Shown piece after piece: positions 41,758-51,000 of a stretch of 64,000 nucleotides of DNA. The stretch covers positions 806,001-870,000 of the forward strand of contig NZ_NHOT01000003.1 in NCBI RefSeq assembly GCF_002197755.1. Direction: 5' to 3'. A program made the translations under genes and the position numbers. Under the pieces are notes generated by a model. That model was not told where the DNA came from, did not search any database, and saw only the letters and a program-made list of their open reading frames with translations. This DNA is from Pedobacter sp. AJM (lineage in GTDB: Bacteria > Bacteroidota > Bacteroidia > Sphingobacteriales > Sphingobacteriaceae). Positions within the stretch are counted from its first letter, which is position 1. Each line of letters opens with the position of its first letter.

Positions 41758-42627
41758 TTATACCTGCGCTTCACTACTGCTGATCAATGCCAGTGCATTT
41801 AAAGCGGCCTTGTTGCCATTGAAAAGATCCTGGTCTACCTGACCAGCCACACCTGTTACCGTTCCGGCTCCCGAATATTGCCAGAATGTGTATGCCTGCC
41901 ATGAACCAAATAACCCCGGTGGGTTAGATTGGTAAGAAGGCACCCATAAAGGATAATCAGGGAAAGTGACTCCGCTAAAATATTCCGTCCAGAACGATTT
42001 TGCGGTGTAGATCATCGGGATGCGACCTGTTGCAGCGGAAAGTTGCGTAAGGCAATCCTGAATCAGCTGAACGCAGGCATTTTTATTATTCAGGATGTAC
42101 TGGTTCATGGCCTGGCTCTGCGCATCATTTGAGCTGACCTGCCATTCAATATCCAATACCGGTGGCAAGGTGCCCGGGGCCCTGAAATCAATGCCGCACG
42201 ATAAAAAGTTCTGCATCTGAACAGCGGCAGAATCCTGAAAGGTTAAGAAATGGTAAGCACCAAATATCAGCCCCTGCTGCCTGATGCTTGCCATGTTAGA
42301 AGATAGCGTAGGGTCTTTAAAACCTGCGCCCTGACTGGCTTTGCAATACACAAACTGAATATGCGGTGATAACTGGGCGAAGTTGATAAGGCCGTTAAAA
42401 TGACTGATATCCATGCCCTGCGGTACCAGATTATCCAGCATAGCCCAGGTAGCGGGCCCGGCAATGCCATCAGCAACTAATTGATGATCCGTTTGAAATT
42501 GCCTGACTGCTGCCTGGGTACCCGGGCCAAAGTTGCCGTCAATGACCAGTGAATAATTAAGAAAAGAGAGGCCTCTTTGCAGCATAAAAACCTCGCTGCC
42601 TGCTGAGCCGATTGAAAGTGTTTGCAT
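41758..42627 (-). CDS. GH25 lysozyme with N-terminal peptidoglycan-binding domain
   Basis: 289 residues. Residues 1-65 form a PG_binding_1 domain (VIDGNFGPGTQAAVRQFQ, VADGIAGPATW). Residues 70-280 are a GH25 muramidase: GMDISHFNG (71-79, D73) and the catalytic VLDIEWQ (D159, E161). There is no signal peptide, so export would need another route, or cell lysis as with phage endolysins. No phage genes are nearby. It cleaves the MurNAc-GlcNAc bond of peptidoglycan in known relatives. Confidence 0.9.
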   Translation of the reverse strand: MQTLSIGSAGSEVFMLQRGLSFLNYSLVIDGNFGPGTQAAVRQFQTDHQLVADGIAGPATWAMLDNLVPQGMDISHFNGLINFAQLSPHIQFVYCKASQGAGFKDPTLSSNMASIRQQGLIFGAYHFLTFQDSAAVQMQNFLSCGIDFRAPGTLPPVLDIEWQVSSNDAQSQAMNQYILNNKNACVQLIQDCLTQLSAATGRIPMIYTAKSFWTEYFSGVTFPDYPLWVPSYQSNPPGLFGSWQAYTFWQYSGAGTVTGVAGQVDQDLFNGNKAALNALALISSSEAQV

Positions 42628-43098
42628 GAGATAAGATTTAGATGAATGAATATATTAAGTTTTAACGGGTATTGCAACAGCTATCCGTAAAATGCACTCC
42701 CTCCGCTGCTTGTATGAAGAGAAGGGCTTTGTACGGCCGTGGGTGTGTAATCAGGAACGCCGGTTTTTGGTATGTCCTCAGCCTCATTTTCTCTTGATCA
42801 AGATAGCCACAAATATGGCGCTGCTCATGCCCTGGGCATAAGTCAAGTCTCGCTTAACGCTGGTCAGGCACCGCCTGTTTTAATTTCTCCTATTGTATAA
42901 AGGGATATGCTTACGCCGACCAGTGTCCATACAAGGTGCTGAAACCGCTGAAAAAAGTGCGCTGCCATGAAAACCACGTAAAGCCCGTTATGGCGAAGCA
43001 AAGGGAAGGCCTGAGGGAGAGCGTAACGCAATATGCGGAGATAGACAGATCATCCTGCGTCCAAAATTGCCGTCTTGCCCTAACAAAAAAAGGATGAA
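42628..43098. other. Intergenic region without a clear gene
   Basis: About 470 bases. Two open stretches without convincing starts are seen: about 77 codons on the plus strand ending at TGA 43094-43096, and about 66 codons on the minus strand in 42660-42864. Neither gives a recognisable domain. They could be remnants or chance; no promoter or RNA gene was identified. Confidence 0.45.
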
Positions 43099-43722
43099 TT
43101 AGGGTTTAAAAATGCCTATTTTCCACATTTGGCCTTTATCATTGGTCACCTCATCTACTGCCAGGAACTGATATTGTTCATTTAATTTTTTCCATAATAC
43201 CGCATGCTCGGCATAGTAGAAAATGGAAACCATAACAGCACCACCAGGCTTCAGGTTTTTGGCGATAGCAGAAGCCAGTTTATCAAAGGGTTTTTTGAAA
43301 TAGTAAAGGCATTCATTGAAAACAATGATATCAAATTGTTCTTCCAGGCGACTATTATCGAAGTCCATTTGCTCAAATCTGGCACCCGGAAAGCTGGTTT
43401 TAGCCTGCATAATGGCAGTATCTGAAATATCTACACCCAGGTATGCTTCAGGCGGATGAATATCCTGCTGAAGATAATGGTATAAAACGCCTTGTCCGCA
43501 GCCCACATCCAGCATACTTCCCTTCCCGTATTGCCTGTAGAATTTGGCTATACTTTTGTAATGCAGGGCTTCCTGGTCTGCATAAAGATAATCCCACTTT
43601 CCATCTTTAAACTGCGCTTCCCAGATATTTTTGCTGACAGGACTTCCAAAACCATACCGGTAAAAAAATTTCCGCAGAAATCTTTGCTTGAAATAATTAA
43701 AGGTCTTTTCAATGAGCAGCAT
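43099..43722 (-). CDS. Class I SAM-dependent methyltransferase
   Basis: 207 residues. AdoMet-binding motif I MLDVGCGQGVLYHYL (about 76-90), then GVDISDTAI (motif II) and FDIIVFNECLYYF (motif IV-like). The N-terminal 60 residues are basic and aromatic. Substrate unknown; such genes often methylate sugars at the end of polysaccharide loci, but small-molecule targets are equally possible. It starts 50 bases after the stop of the last locus B operon gene and may be read from the same transcript. Confidence 0.85.
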   Translation of the reverse strand: MLLIEKTFNYFKQRFLRKFFYRYGFGSPVSKNIWEAQFKDGKWDYLYADQEALHYKSIAKFYRQYGKGSMLDVGCGQGVLYHYLQQDIHPPEAYLGVDISDTAIMQAKTSFPGARFEQMDFDNSRLEEQFDIIVFNECLYYFKKPFDKLASAIAKNLKPGGAVMVSIFYYAEHAVLWKKLNEQYQFLAVDEVTNDKGQMWKIGIFKP

Positions 43723-43772
43723 GATCCATTAATTTAGATAGGTGTAATAAGCAAAAGGGTGTAGGCAACAGA

Positions 43773-45410
43773 TTAAAAATCGCGGTATAAGTTTCTGAAG
43801 GTACTTCTGATCCCAAAGGTAATTAAACCTGTATTTTGCGCCGTCAGGGATGAAGATTCTCTTCTGAGAATGCCGCCAACTTCTGCACGCAGGTTGTATT
43901 TGGGATTAATCAGGTAAGAAACCTTTGCTTCCGTAAAAAACAGGTTGGTTTTAATGCCTTGTCCCGTGTGTACGCCATAATCCTGCACCCGTGTTTCATA
44001 ACTTAAAAAGATATTTTTACCATAGTTTAAGCCTTCCGGATCTTCACCATAATTGGCATAAATCATTTGTCCCTGAAAATCGAACCGCTTGTAGCTATAG
44101 TTCAGCAAGCCTAAAAATTCCCTGAAATTTGCACCAAAGGGATGGGCCAATGGCTGGTTCATGGCGGCATAATTGGAAACGCGGTCAAAGTGGGCATAGG
44201 TATAAGGTTTGGCTGTATTAAATTCAGCCAGGTAGTTTAAGCGGGGCACCTTAAACAGATCGGATCCGCGGAAGCCCAGCTGAATGGCATGTTTGTTGGC
44301 CCAGTAGCCCGTATTGGCAAAGATTTCTTTGGCTGTAAATTCATCAAACATGAACTGACCATAAAGCGTGGTTTTGTCTAGAATTTCATATTTCAGGTTA
44401 ATGCCTAAACGCATTTTATCCGGTGAAGTGGTATTGGCACTCTCCACAGAACGCAGGAAAATAAAGGGATGTACATAATTAAAGTCAAAGCCTCTTTTTC
44501 CTTCCTTCTCTGCATCAGCCCAGGTAACTGCCTGAAAAAAGCCGGCAGAGAAACGTTTGGTGATATTCCAGTCGAGGTAGTGCGCTGCCATCCATTTGCC
44601 ACGATCGCCCAATCTTCTGTCTTCAGTAAAGCGCTCCGCACCCGGATCAAGCATATAAGCAAAGATGGTTTGGTATTGCACATTACCCAATGAAGTCCTC
44701 AACCTTAAGAAGGAATAGTTTGCCGCCACGTCAGACAGCAACATGGAACGGTAACCATCACCAATAAAGTTTTTGTCGTAACCCAGCGCGATATTTAAAT
44801 GTTTATTGGCGGTAAAAGAAAGTAAGGCTGTTGCATAAGACCAGTCTTTCGTTTTCCCGTCCAGTTTGCCTGTCATTTCACTTGGCACCACTTTGTTGGT
44901 ATTGATAAAATCCGTCACATAATTGGCAAAAACACCCTGGTTTTCATAGGCACTGGCATAAAACGAGAATTGCTTCCCGATATCGCCGCCAATCTGGAAA
45001 CCCCTGGTATTTAACCAGGTTGTTTTACTTTCCTTAAATTCTCTTCCGATCTGAAAATCAGGTAGGAAATCGATGTAAACATGGTAATCATCTCCATTGA
45101 AATTGACCAGATGTTCATCAGTGAGTTTTCTTCTTAACCAGCTTCTTTTATTCAGACTGTCTACACCCAGTTTCATTAGCGCCTGGTATTGGCCATTTAA
45201 CAGGCTGTCATCCGCATAAAAGCCCCTGATGGAACTGTGAAAGCTGGAATTGATATCGTAAACAGCAGAATTTAACTTTTGATAGAACTGGTAGGAATAT
45301 GGAATTTGCTGATTGGGGGTTTGTGCAAAAGATCCTTCATGTAAGGCACAGGAAAGGATAAGGGTAACCAATAAGATTAAAAATGGCGTATTAGTTTTTT
45401 TCATTCGCAT
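43773..45410 (-). CDS. Outer-membrane beta-barrel protein, RemB/Wzi-like
   Basis: 545 residues with a signal peptide (ending near FAQ, about 28-30) and a barrel-like alternation, ending in an aromatic residue (LYRDF). The motif GYDKNFIGDGYRSMLLSD resembles Wzi/RemB proteins, and GRE/TRGFQIGGDIG fits a barrel strand. A surface or export role for the locus B polymer is inferred. The ATG at 45410 overlaps the preceding dehydratase gene by 20 bases; an ATG two codons later is also possible. Confidence 0.7.
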   Translation of the reverse strand: MRMKKTNTPFLILLVTLILSCALHEGSFAQTPNQQIPYSYQFYQKLNSAVYDINSSFHSSIRGFYADDSLLNGQYQALMKLGVDSLNKRSWLRRKLTDEHLVNFNGDDYHVYIDFLPDFQIGREFKESKTTWLNTRGFQIGGDIGKQFSFYASAYENQGVFANYVTDFINTNKVVPSEMTGKLDGKTKDWSYATALLSFTANKHLNIALGYDKNFIGDGYRSMLLSDVAANYSFLRLRTSLGNVQYQTIFAYMLDPGAERFTEDRRLGDRGKWMAAHYLDWNITKRFSAGFFQAVTWADAEKEGKRGFDFNYVHPFIFLRSVESANTTSPDKMRLGINLKYEILDKTTLYGQFMFDEFTAKEIFANTGYWANKHAIQLGFRGSDLFKVPRLNYLAEFNTAKPYTYAHFDRVSNYAAMNQPLAHPFGANFREFLGLLNYSYKRFDFQGQMIYANYGEDPEGLNYGKNIFLSYETRVQDYGVHTGQGIKTNLFFTEAKVSYLINPKYNLRAEVGGILRRESSSLTAQNTGLITFGIRSTFRNLYRDF

Positions 45411-47334
45411 GATCTAGTTCTTCGTAAATTGAATTATTGCTTTTATATTCCTGTACCAATTGCTTCATCAGCACGACCACCTGACGGCTATCGTTTAACC
45501 GGGCACAGTCAATGAGTTTATAGATGTGCTGTTCTACATCATTAAAGATATATTCCCTTACCCGCCCGATCATAATTTTATGGTGATGGGTTGGCATGGT
45601 ATTTTCATTATCATTCAAGAGCTCCTCAAAGAGTTTTTCCCCGGGACGCAGACCGCTGTACTGAATTTTAATATCCTGATTAGGAATTAATCCGGCTAAG
45701 CGGATCATTTTCTTGGCCAGTTCCACAATTTTAACCGATTTACCCATATCAAAGATATAAATTTCACCACCCACACCCATGTTTCCGGCTTCGAGCACCA
45801 GCCGGCAGGCTTCAGGAATGGTCATGAAATACCGGGTAATTTCCGGATGTGTAACCGTAACCGGTCCGCCCTTTTCAATCTGCTGTTTAAACCTCGGGAT
45901 CACGGAGCCGTTTGAACCGAGCACATTGCCAAATCTGGTGGTGATGAATTTAGTAATCGGCTTTACATTCAACCCGTTGATGTAACTTAGTCCGTTGCTG
46001 AAAATATGGTTATGATTGATTAAGGTATTATTTAAAGACTGTACATATATTTCGGCAATTCTTTTGGAAGCCCCCATAATATTCGTTGGATTTACGGCCT
46101 TATCGGTCGAAATCATCACAAACTTGCGTACACCATATTTTACAGAAAGGTCTGCGAGGATTTTGGTCCCCATCACATTGGTTTTAATGGCTTCACAAGG
46201 GTTATCTTCCATTAAAGGCACGTGTTTGTAGGCTGCCGCATGGTACACAAAATGTGGCTTATAGGTTTCGAACAGGTACTCCATTCTTTTCACGTCGCGT
46301 ACATCACCTACTGCAGCATGGTAATTGGCGTTCTGGCTGGATTCTTCCAGTTCCAGGTAAAGCTCATGCAAAGCGGTTTCCGACTGATCATTCAGGATAA
46401 TGAGGCTGGGCTCAAATTTGAGCAGCTGACGAACAATTTCACTGCCGATGGAGCCGGCTGCCCCGGTAATTAAAATCCGCTTGTTTCGGATCTGGCTGCG
46501 GATCCCCTCCACATCAATTTCTATGGTTTTCCGGTTCAGCAGATCTTCGATATTCAGGTTTTGAATCTGAGACGACTGCAGCTTGCCATCGATCCATACA
46601 TTGGAAGGCGGAATATTCAGCACCACCACATCATAGGCCAGGCAGGCATCAACAATTTCATTTTTCACCTCAATAGGAATACTGAAGGAGGCAAAAATAA
46701 GTTCATCAATTTCCCGGTTTGATATTAATAATTTTAGATCCTTTGCATCCAGGATCCTAACCCCATCAATAGTTTTCCCTACTTTTCGCAAATCATCATC
46801 CACAAAGGCGACAATATTTTTATTGATGCGGTTATCATGATCAAAGGTTCTTTTAGTCGCCACACCCGCTTCACCAGCACCGTATATCACTACCCGCATC
46901 TTATCCAAATTCAGGTTTTTCACATAGGTAAAGAAATATTTGATCAGTACCCGGTAGGTGATCAACGTTACAAAACTGACTAAACCATATACCACCACAA
47001 TAATATTGGAAATCAGCATCTTGTTCATGAAGGCCAGGATAGACACATTCAGAATAAATAAGCTGGCACTACTTAATACCACCGCAAACAAAATACGTAA
47101 AGTGTCCTGAGCACTGGTATACCGGATAATACCACTGTATGATTTAACGGCCAGAAAAACGACAATATTAATCCCAATAGTCACTAAAGCACTGCGGCTA
47201 AAAAAGATGACATCTAAATCGGTGATATCAAAATTATACCGAATAAAATAGGCAACTCCAAGGGAGATGAGGCAAATCATCAGGTCAATGATGAATATAA
47301 GCCAGCGGGGTACTATATTAACTTTGCTAAACAC
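45391..47334 (-). CDS. Membrane UDP-N-acetylhexosamine 4,6-dehydratase (WbpM/CapD-like)
   Basis: 647 residues. Four membrane helices (10-140), a first Rossmann domain (VVIYGAGEAGVAT, 148-160), then the dehydratase domain with GAAGSIGSE (291-299), ISTDKAVNPTN and MGASK. The catalytic triad is the Ser-Met-Lys type of WbpM (M420, K424) rather than Tyr-x3-Lys. It makes UDP-2-acetamido-2,6-dideoxy-4-keto-hexose from UDP-GlcNAc, the substrate of the reductase at 48324-49211. 9 bases after the WbpL-like gene. Confidence 0.94.
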   Translation of the reverse strand: MFSKVNIVPRWLIFIIDLMICLISLGVAYFIRYNFDITDLDVIFFSRSALVTIGINIVVFLAVKSYSGIIRYTSAQDTLRILFAVVLSSASLFILNVSILAFMNKMLISNIIVVVYGLVSFVTLITYRVLIKYFFTYVKNLNLDKMRVVIYGAGEAGVATKRTFDHDNRINKNIVAFVDDDLRKVGKTIDGVRILDAKDLKLLISNREIDELIFASFSIPIEVKNEIVDACLAYDVVVLNIPPSNVWIDGKLQSSQIQNLNIEDLLNRKTIEIDVEGIRSQIRNKRILITGAAGSIGSEIVRQLLKFEPSLIILNDQSETALHELYLELEESSQNANYHAAVGDVRDVKRMEYLFETYKPHFVYHAAAYKHVPLMEDNPCEAIKTNVMGTKILADLSVKYGVRKFVMISTDKAVNPTNIMGASKRIAEIYVQSLNNTLINHNHIFSNGLSYINGLNVKPITKFITTRFGNVLGSNGSVIPRFKQQIEKGGPVTVTHPEITRYFMTIPEACRLVLEAGNMGVGGEIYIFDMGKSVKIVELAKKMIRLAGLIPNQDIKIQYSGLRPGEKLFEELLNDNENTMPTHHHKIMIGRVREYIFNDVEQHIYKLIDCARLNDSRQVVVLMKQLVQEYKSNNSIYEELDHANEKN

Positions 47335-47343
47335 CGGATTTTT

Positions 47344-48327
47344 TTAACTATTTTCTGCGTAGGTGCGATCAACCAACTGCCTTTTGCCCTGAATGATCAA
47401 CCGGGACACTACAATAAACGTACCTGTTATCACCAAAACCAGCGCAAGATAAGATAATTTGTTTACAGACCAGTAAATCACCCCCGCATTAACGGCCAAT
47501 TGTACCATACAATAAGCCGTGGCCACTATTAAATGTGGCTTTTTTTTCTCATTCACCAGAAACTGATAAAAATGAGTGCGATGGGCTTCCACAATATTTT
47601 CCCTTCTGATCATCCTGAAAATTATGGTGCTCACCACATCCAGACCGTAGACCAGCAGTAATAAAATATAATTGAAGTTTTCAGTTACCATAATGAGCCG
47701 GAGCATAAAGAAAAGCATGATAAAAGCGATACTTACACTGCCCACATCTCCGGCAAAACACCTCGCTACCCTCCGGAAGTTGAAACAATTGAAAACCAGT
47801 AGCGCAATAATGGCCGCCAGCAGCATCCGTTGATCGGTAAAGGATACGATTTTAATATTGATGTAACACAATGTCAGTAAAGTAACCAGCGCATACCCAC
47901 CAGTTATCCCGTTGATGCCATCCATAAAATTTACGGCATTGATGCTGCCGATGACAAAAAACAAGGCCAATACCACGAGATACCAGGGCAAAACAAAGAG
48001 CTGCAGCTCATAAAACAGCAGGGCTACTGCAAGGAGGTGCACACTGAAACGTAACCTGGCTTTTTGTGGTTTAAGGTCATCCAGAAAGCTAACCGCACTG
48101 ATCAGGACCAAACCCAATATGAACCAGCCATACTGGAAACCAGAAAAGGCAAATTCAAGCAGCAAGGCCATGGGAAAAATAATTCCGCCGCCCCTGATGG
48201 TATGAACAGCATGAGAACTCCGGGCATTTGGCTTGTCGATAATATCATATTTATCTGCAATCCGAAGGTAGAGCAACATCATGCCAAACAGCACAACCGT
48301 AAATAAAATCAGGGTAAAGTCAATCAT
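47344..48327 (-). CDS. WbpL/WecA-like polyprenyl-phosphate N-acetylhexosamine-1-phosphate transferase
   Basis: 327 residues, about ten membrane helices, MraY/WecA superfamily. Motifs SFLDDLKP (80-87) with the Mg-binding Asp pair, NFMDGINGITGG (133-144) and EAHRTHFYQFL near the C-terminal loop. It would start locus B repeat units by loading a UDP-amino sugar onto undecaprenyl phosphate. Its position between the WbpM- and WbpV-like genes suggests QuiNAc or FucNAc as substrate. Overlaps the upstream gene by 4 bases. Confidence 0.92.
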   Translation of the reverse strand: MIDFTLILFTVVLFGMMLLYLRIADKYDIIDKPNARSSHAVHTIRGGGIIFPMALLLEFAFSGFQYGWFILGLVLISAVSFLDDLKPQKARLRFSVHLLAVALLFYELQLFVLPWYLVVLALFFVIGSINAVNFMDGINGITGGYALVTLLTLCYINIKIVSFTDQRMLLAAIIALLVFNCFNFRRVARCFAGDVGSVSIAFIMLFFMLRLIMVTENFNYILLLLVYGLDVVSTIIFRMIRRENIVEAHRTHFYQFLVNEKKKPHLIVATAYCMVQLAVNAGVIYWSVNKLSYLALVLVITGTFIVVSRLIIQGKRQLVDRTYAENS

Positions 48328-49211
48328 ATCTTAAAATGTTCCAGAACAGCTCTGGATTGCCAGTTGGTTATTGTTCTGGCCTTTTGATCTGTAAAAGTTA
48401 AAGTATTGGTCATTTTTTCCAGCTTCCGGATATTGATCGGGAATCGCGGGCCTAAAAAATTCCCTACATAGGCCATGGTCCTGATTAAAACATATGGTAT
48501 AGCTTTTGGCTTTCTTTTACCCAGCTGTCTGGCCATCAGATGGGAAATTTCACTGAAACCCGGATGATATCCATCTGTTAAGTGGTAAGTGCCGCCAATC
48601 TGGTAAATCTTTTCTATAAAAACAGCCACATCCTCAATGAGCACCATGCTCTTTTTTACAGGAGGAACCTTGATGTCAAAGTAATAGCCTTTGGCGATGC
48701 CCTTGATCATGGCCTGTAAATTACCCGGAGGATTTTTACCCGCCAGCAGTGGCAGGCGGAGAATGGTACAAACCACATCATTGTCCCGGCACCATTTTTC
48801 TACCAGCTGCTCCGCTTCAATTTTACTCTTTCCATAAGGGTCGGTAGCACCTAAAGGATGATTCTCATCAATTAGCACCCCATGTTCCAGGCCATAAACG
48901 GCAATGGAACTGATGAAGACAAAATACCTGGGTAAACGGGCTGCCTGACTCAATGCCTGAAGCAAACGGCGCGTACCCCCCACGTTTACATGTTCAAAGG
49001 CGGCACTTTCTGCTGCTGTTCCGGGAACAGCGTGTGCCTTACCTGCTGCATGGATAACCAGGTCTGCAACAGGAAGTAGTGGAAGTTCCTGTTGCAGATC
49101 CGCCCTCACCTCACCTGTTGTTCTGCCCAGGCGGATCATGGTTTCAGCAGCGAAATGATGGCCAATAGCCTTACCCAGAAAACCATTGGCACCTGTTAAT
49201 AGAATGGTCAT
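48324..49211 (-). CDS. WbpV-like nucleotide-sugar 4-ketoreductase
   Basis: 295 residues, extended SDR. NAD loop LTGANGFLGKAIG (5-17), ISSIAVYG, YGKSK (catalytic Tyr-x3-Lys). In relatives (WbpV, WreQ) the enzyme reduces the 4-keto product of WbpM to UDP-D-QuiNAc; some members give the FucNAc epimer. Product stereochemistry is not predictable here. Shares 4 bases with the genes on both sides, so the whole group is translationally linked. Confidence 0.87.
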   Translation of the reverse strand: MTILLTGANGFLGKAIGHHFAAETMIRLGRTTGEVRADLQQELPLLPVADLVIHAAGKAHAVPGTAAESAAFEHVNVGGTRRLLQALSQAARLPRYFVFISSIAVYGLEHGVLIDENHPLGATDPYGKSKIEAEQLVEKWCRDNDVVCTILRLPLLAGKNPPGNLQAMIKGIAKGYYFDIKVPPVKKSMVLIEDVAVFIEKIYQIGGTYHLTDGYHPGFSEISHLMARQLGKRKPKAIPYVLIRTMAYVGNFLGPRFPINIRKLEKMTNTLTFTDQKARTITNWQSRAVLEHFKI

Positions 49212-49957
49212 CTGGCAAATTGAATTAATCTTTTAACCATTCTTTTAGGCATCAGCAGAAAAGGAGCCTTAAAATTATTGATTTTCCATGCCCTTAAAAT
49301 TTCCTGGTTGCCCCGAACGATATTTTTAATACTGGCATTGGTTGCACCACCCAAACGCATTTTAACAAATAAACGATTGATATACCGGCTCTTATACCGG
49401 TTAAGTTTAAAAACCCGCAGCATCAACTCATAATCTGCAGCCAGCCGCATATCCAGGTTAAATAAACCAACCTGTTGATACACTTCACGCTTCACAAAAA
49501 GTGAGGGATGCGGCGGTACATGGCCATCTTCAAAAAACGTAGGGTAGTAGCTTTTCGAAGTCCACCGGCGAACCACCTGGTTCAGGTCGTTATTTTTAAC
49601 GTACACCAAATCTCCATAGAGCATATCCAGTTCAGGGTCTTGCGCAAACACCTGCATCACTTCCTTCAACACATTCGGGTCTGCATATACGTCATCCGAA
49701 TTCAGAATACCGATGACATCGCCTGTACAATGTGCTATACCCTTATTCATGGCATCATAAATGCCCTGATCAGGTTCAGAAATGACCTGGCTAATGGCTT
49801 TACCATAACGACGGATCACATCCATGGTGCCGTCTGTTGATTTGCCATCAATGATCATATATTCTATATCGTCATAATCTTGACCTAAAACAGAATCAAT
49901 AGCTGTTTGAATGGTTTTATGGTTGTTGTAGACTACAGTAATGATTGAAATTTTCAT
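49208..49957 (-). CDS. Glycosyltransferase family 2
   Basis: 249 residues. MKISIITVVYNNHKTIQTAI at the N-terminus, IDGKSTDGT, GIYDAMNKGI (66-75) and the metal site NSDD (86-89). The ATG at 49957 was chosen over one 17 codons upstream because it gives the standard family start and forms an ATGA overlap with the stop of the GT4 gene. WcaA-like subgroup; donor unknown. Confidence 0.92.
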   Translation of the reverse strand: MKISIITVVYNNHKTIQTAIDSVLGQDYDDIEYMIIDGKSTDGTMDVIRRYGKAISQVISEPDQGIYDAMNKGIAHCTGDVIGILNSDDVYADPNVLKEVMQVFAQDPELDMLYGDLVYVKNNDLNQVVRRWTSKSYYPTFFEDGHVPPHPSLFVKREVYQQVGLFNLDMRLAADYELMLRVFKLNRYKSRYINRLFVKMRLGGATNASIKNIVRGNQEILRAWKINNFKAPFLLMPKRMVKRLIQFAR

Positions 49958-51000
49958 TGTCCTAAATCGTGGTATACCTGTAGGGTTTCGTGGAAACATT
50001 TCTCCCATGAAAATTTACCGGCCTGTGTTTGCCCTTTCTCTTTCAGTAATGCCTCATTCCCATTAATCTGTAGAATGGCCTGTTCAAAAGCATCAAGATC
50101 GAGCTCATCTACCAAAATCCCGGCATTTCCGGCTACTTCCGGAATAGAAGATTGATTTAAGGCTACAAAAGGAGTTCCAGTTTTCATCACTTCGAGTAAA
50201 GGAATTCCAAAACCCTCATATGAAGAGGGATAAATTAAAGCATAAGCCGCATTGTACACCCGGTTTAACTGCTCATTGTCTATATTAGTGAACATCTTCC
50301 ACCTGCCAGGAATTTTTTGGTTCAGTAAACGGATTTCTTTTTCCGAAAGTGACGAACCTACTATATAAAAGTTAAAATCGGTTAGTCGGCCTAAAAGTTC
50401 AACGGCAAAATTAAAATTTTTATAATGGGCTCTTGATCCGATAAAAAGCAGATAGGGATTGAGCTTTTGATTACAGACATCATTAAGCGGATAGAAGCTT
50501 TCGGAGACACCATTATAGATTACCGCAATGTTTTCCTCCTTTAAATAGGGATGAAAGTGAAGTAAATCCTGTTTGGTATGCTCAGACACGACAATAATTT
50601 TTTCAGCAAGGCCGATAGCCTTATTTTTCTGATGAAGGTGCAGGTACCGGCGTAAGCCGCTGTAAAACTTTTCGTGTACAAAATCGTGAATGGTCAGCAC
50701 CTGCTGCGCATGAGGATTGGAAGTAATGCGGTTATAGCTGGAATGAAAAATAAAGGGATCTTTTTCTGCTCTTAAAGACAGTATCTTAAAACGGTTGAAT
50801 AAAAGTCGTCCGCCCTGCGTCAGGGTTCGGCTTTGTTCAGGAATATGTAAGCCTGCACGGGAAATATTCTGATGAGGCAATTCTGTAAACGTCATTTCAT
50901 ACTGATCACGCAGCAGCCTGTAAATCAGCTCCGTCCAGTAAGTGGAAATGCCGCCTGCCCTTTGCAGGCTGTAAATAATATTATCAAAGTGTATCTTCAT
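49954..51000 (-). CDS. Glycosyltransferase family 4
   Basis: 348 residues. N-terminus MKIHFDNIIYSLQRAGGIST (GIS-type) as in mannosyl- and rhamnosyltransferases, donor domain LFIGSRAHYKNF and the E-x7-E motif EGFGIPLLE. Cytoplasmic face of the inner membrane. ATGA overlaps at both ends. Confidence 0.92.
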   Translation of the reverse strand: MKIHFDNIIYSLQRAGGISTYWTELIYRLLRDQYEMTFTELPHQNISRAGLHIPEQSRTLTQGGRLLFNRFKILSLRAEKDPFIFHSSYNRITSNPHAQQVLTIHDFVHEKFYSGLRRYLHLHQKNKAIGLAEKIIVVSEHTKQDLLHFHPYLKEENIAVIYNGVSESFYPLNDVCNQKLNPYLLFIGSRAHYKNFNFAVELLGRLTDFNFYIVGSSLSEKEIRLLNQKIPGRWKMFTNIDNEQLNRVYNAAYALIYPSSYEGFGIPLLEVMKTGTPFVALNQSSIPEVAGNAGILVDELDLDAFEQAILQINGNEALLKEKGQTQAGKFSWEKCFHETLQVYHDLGQ

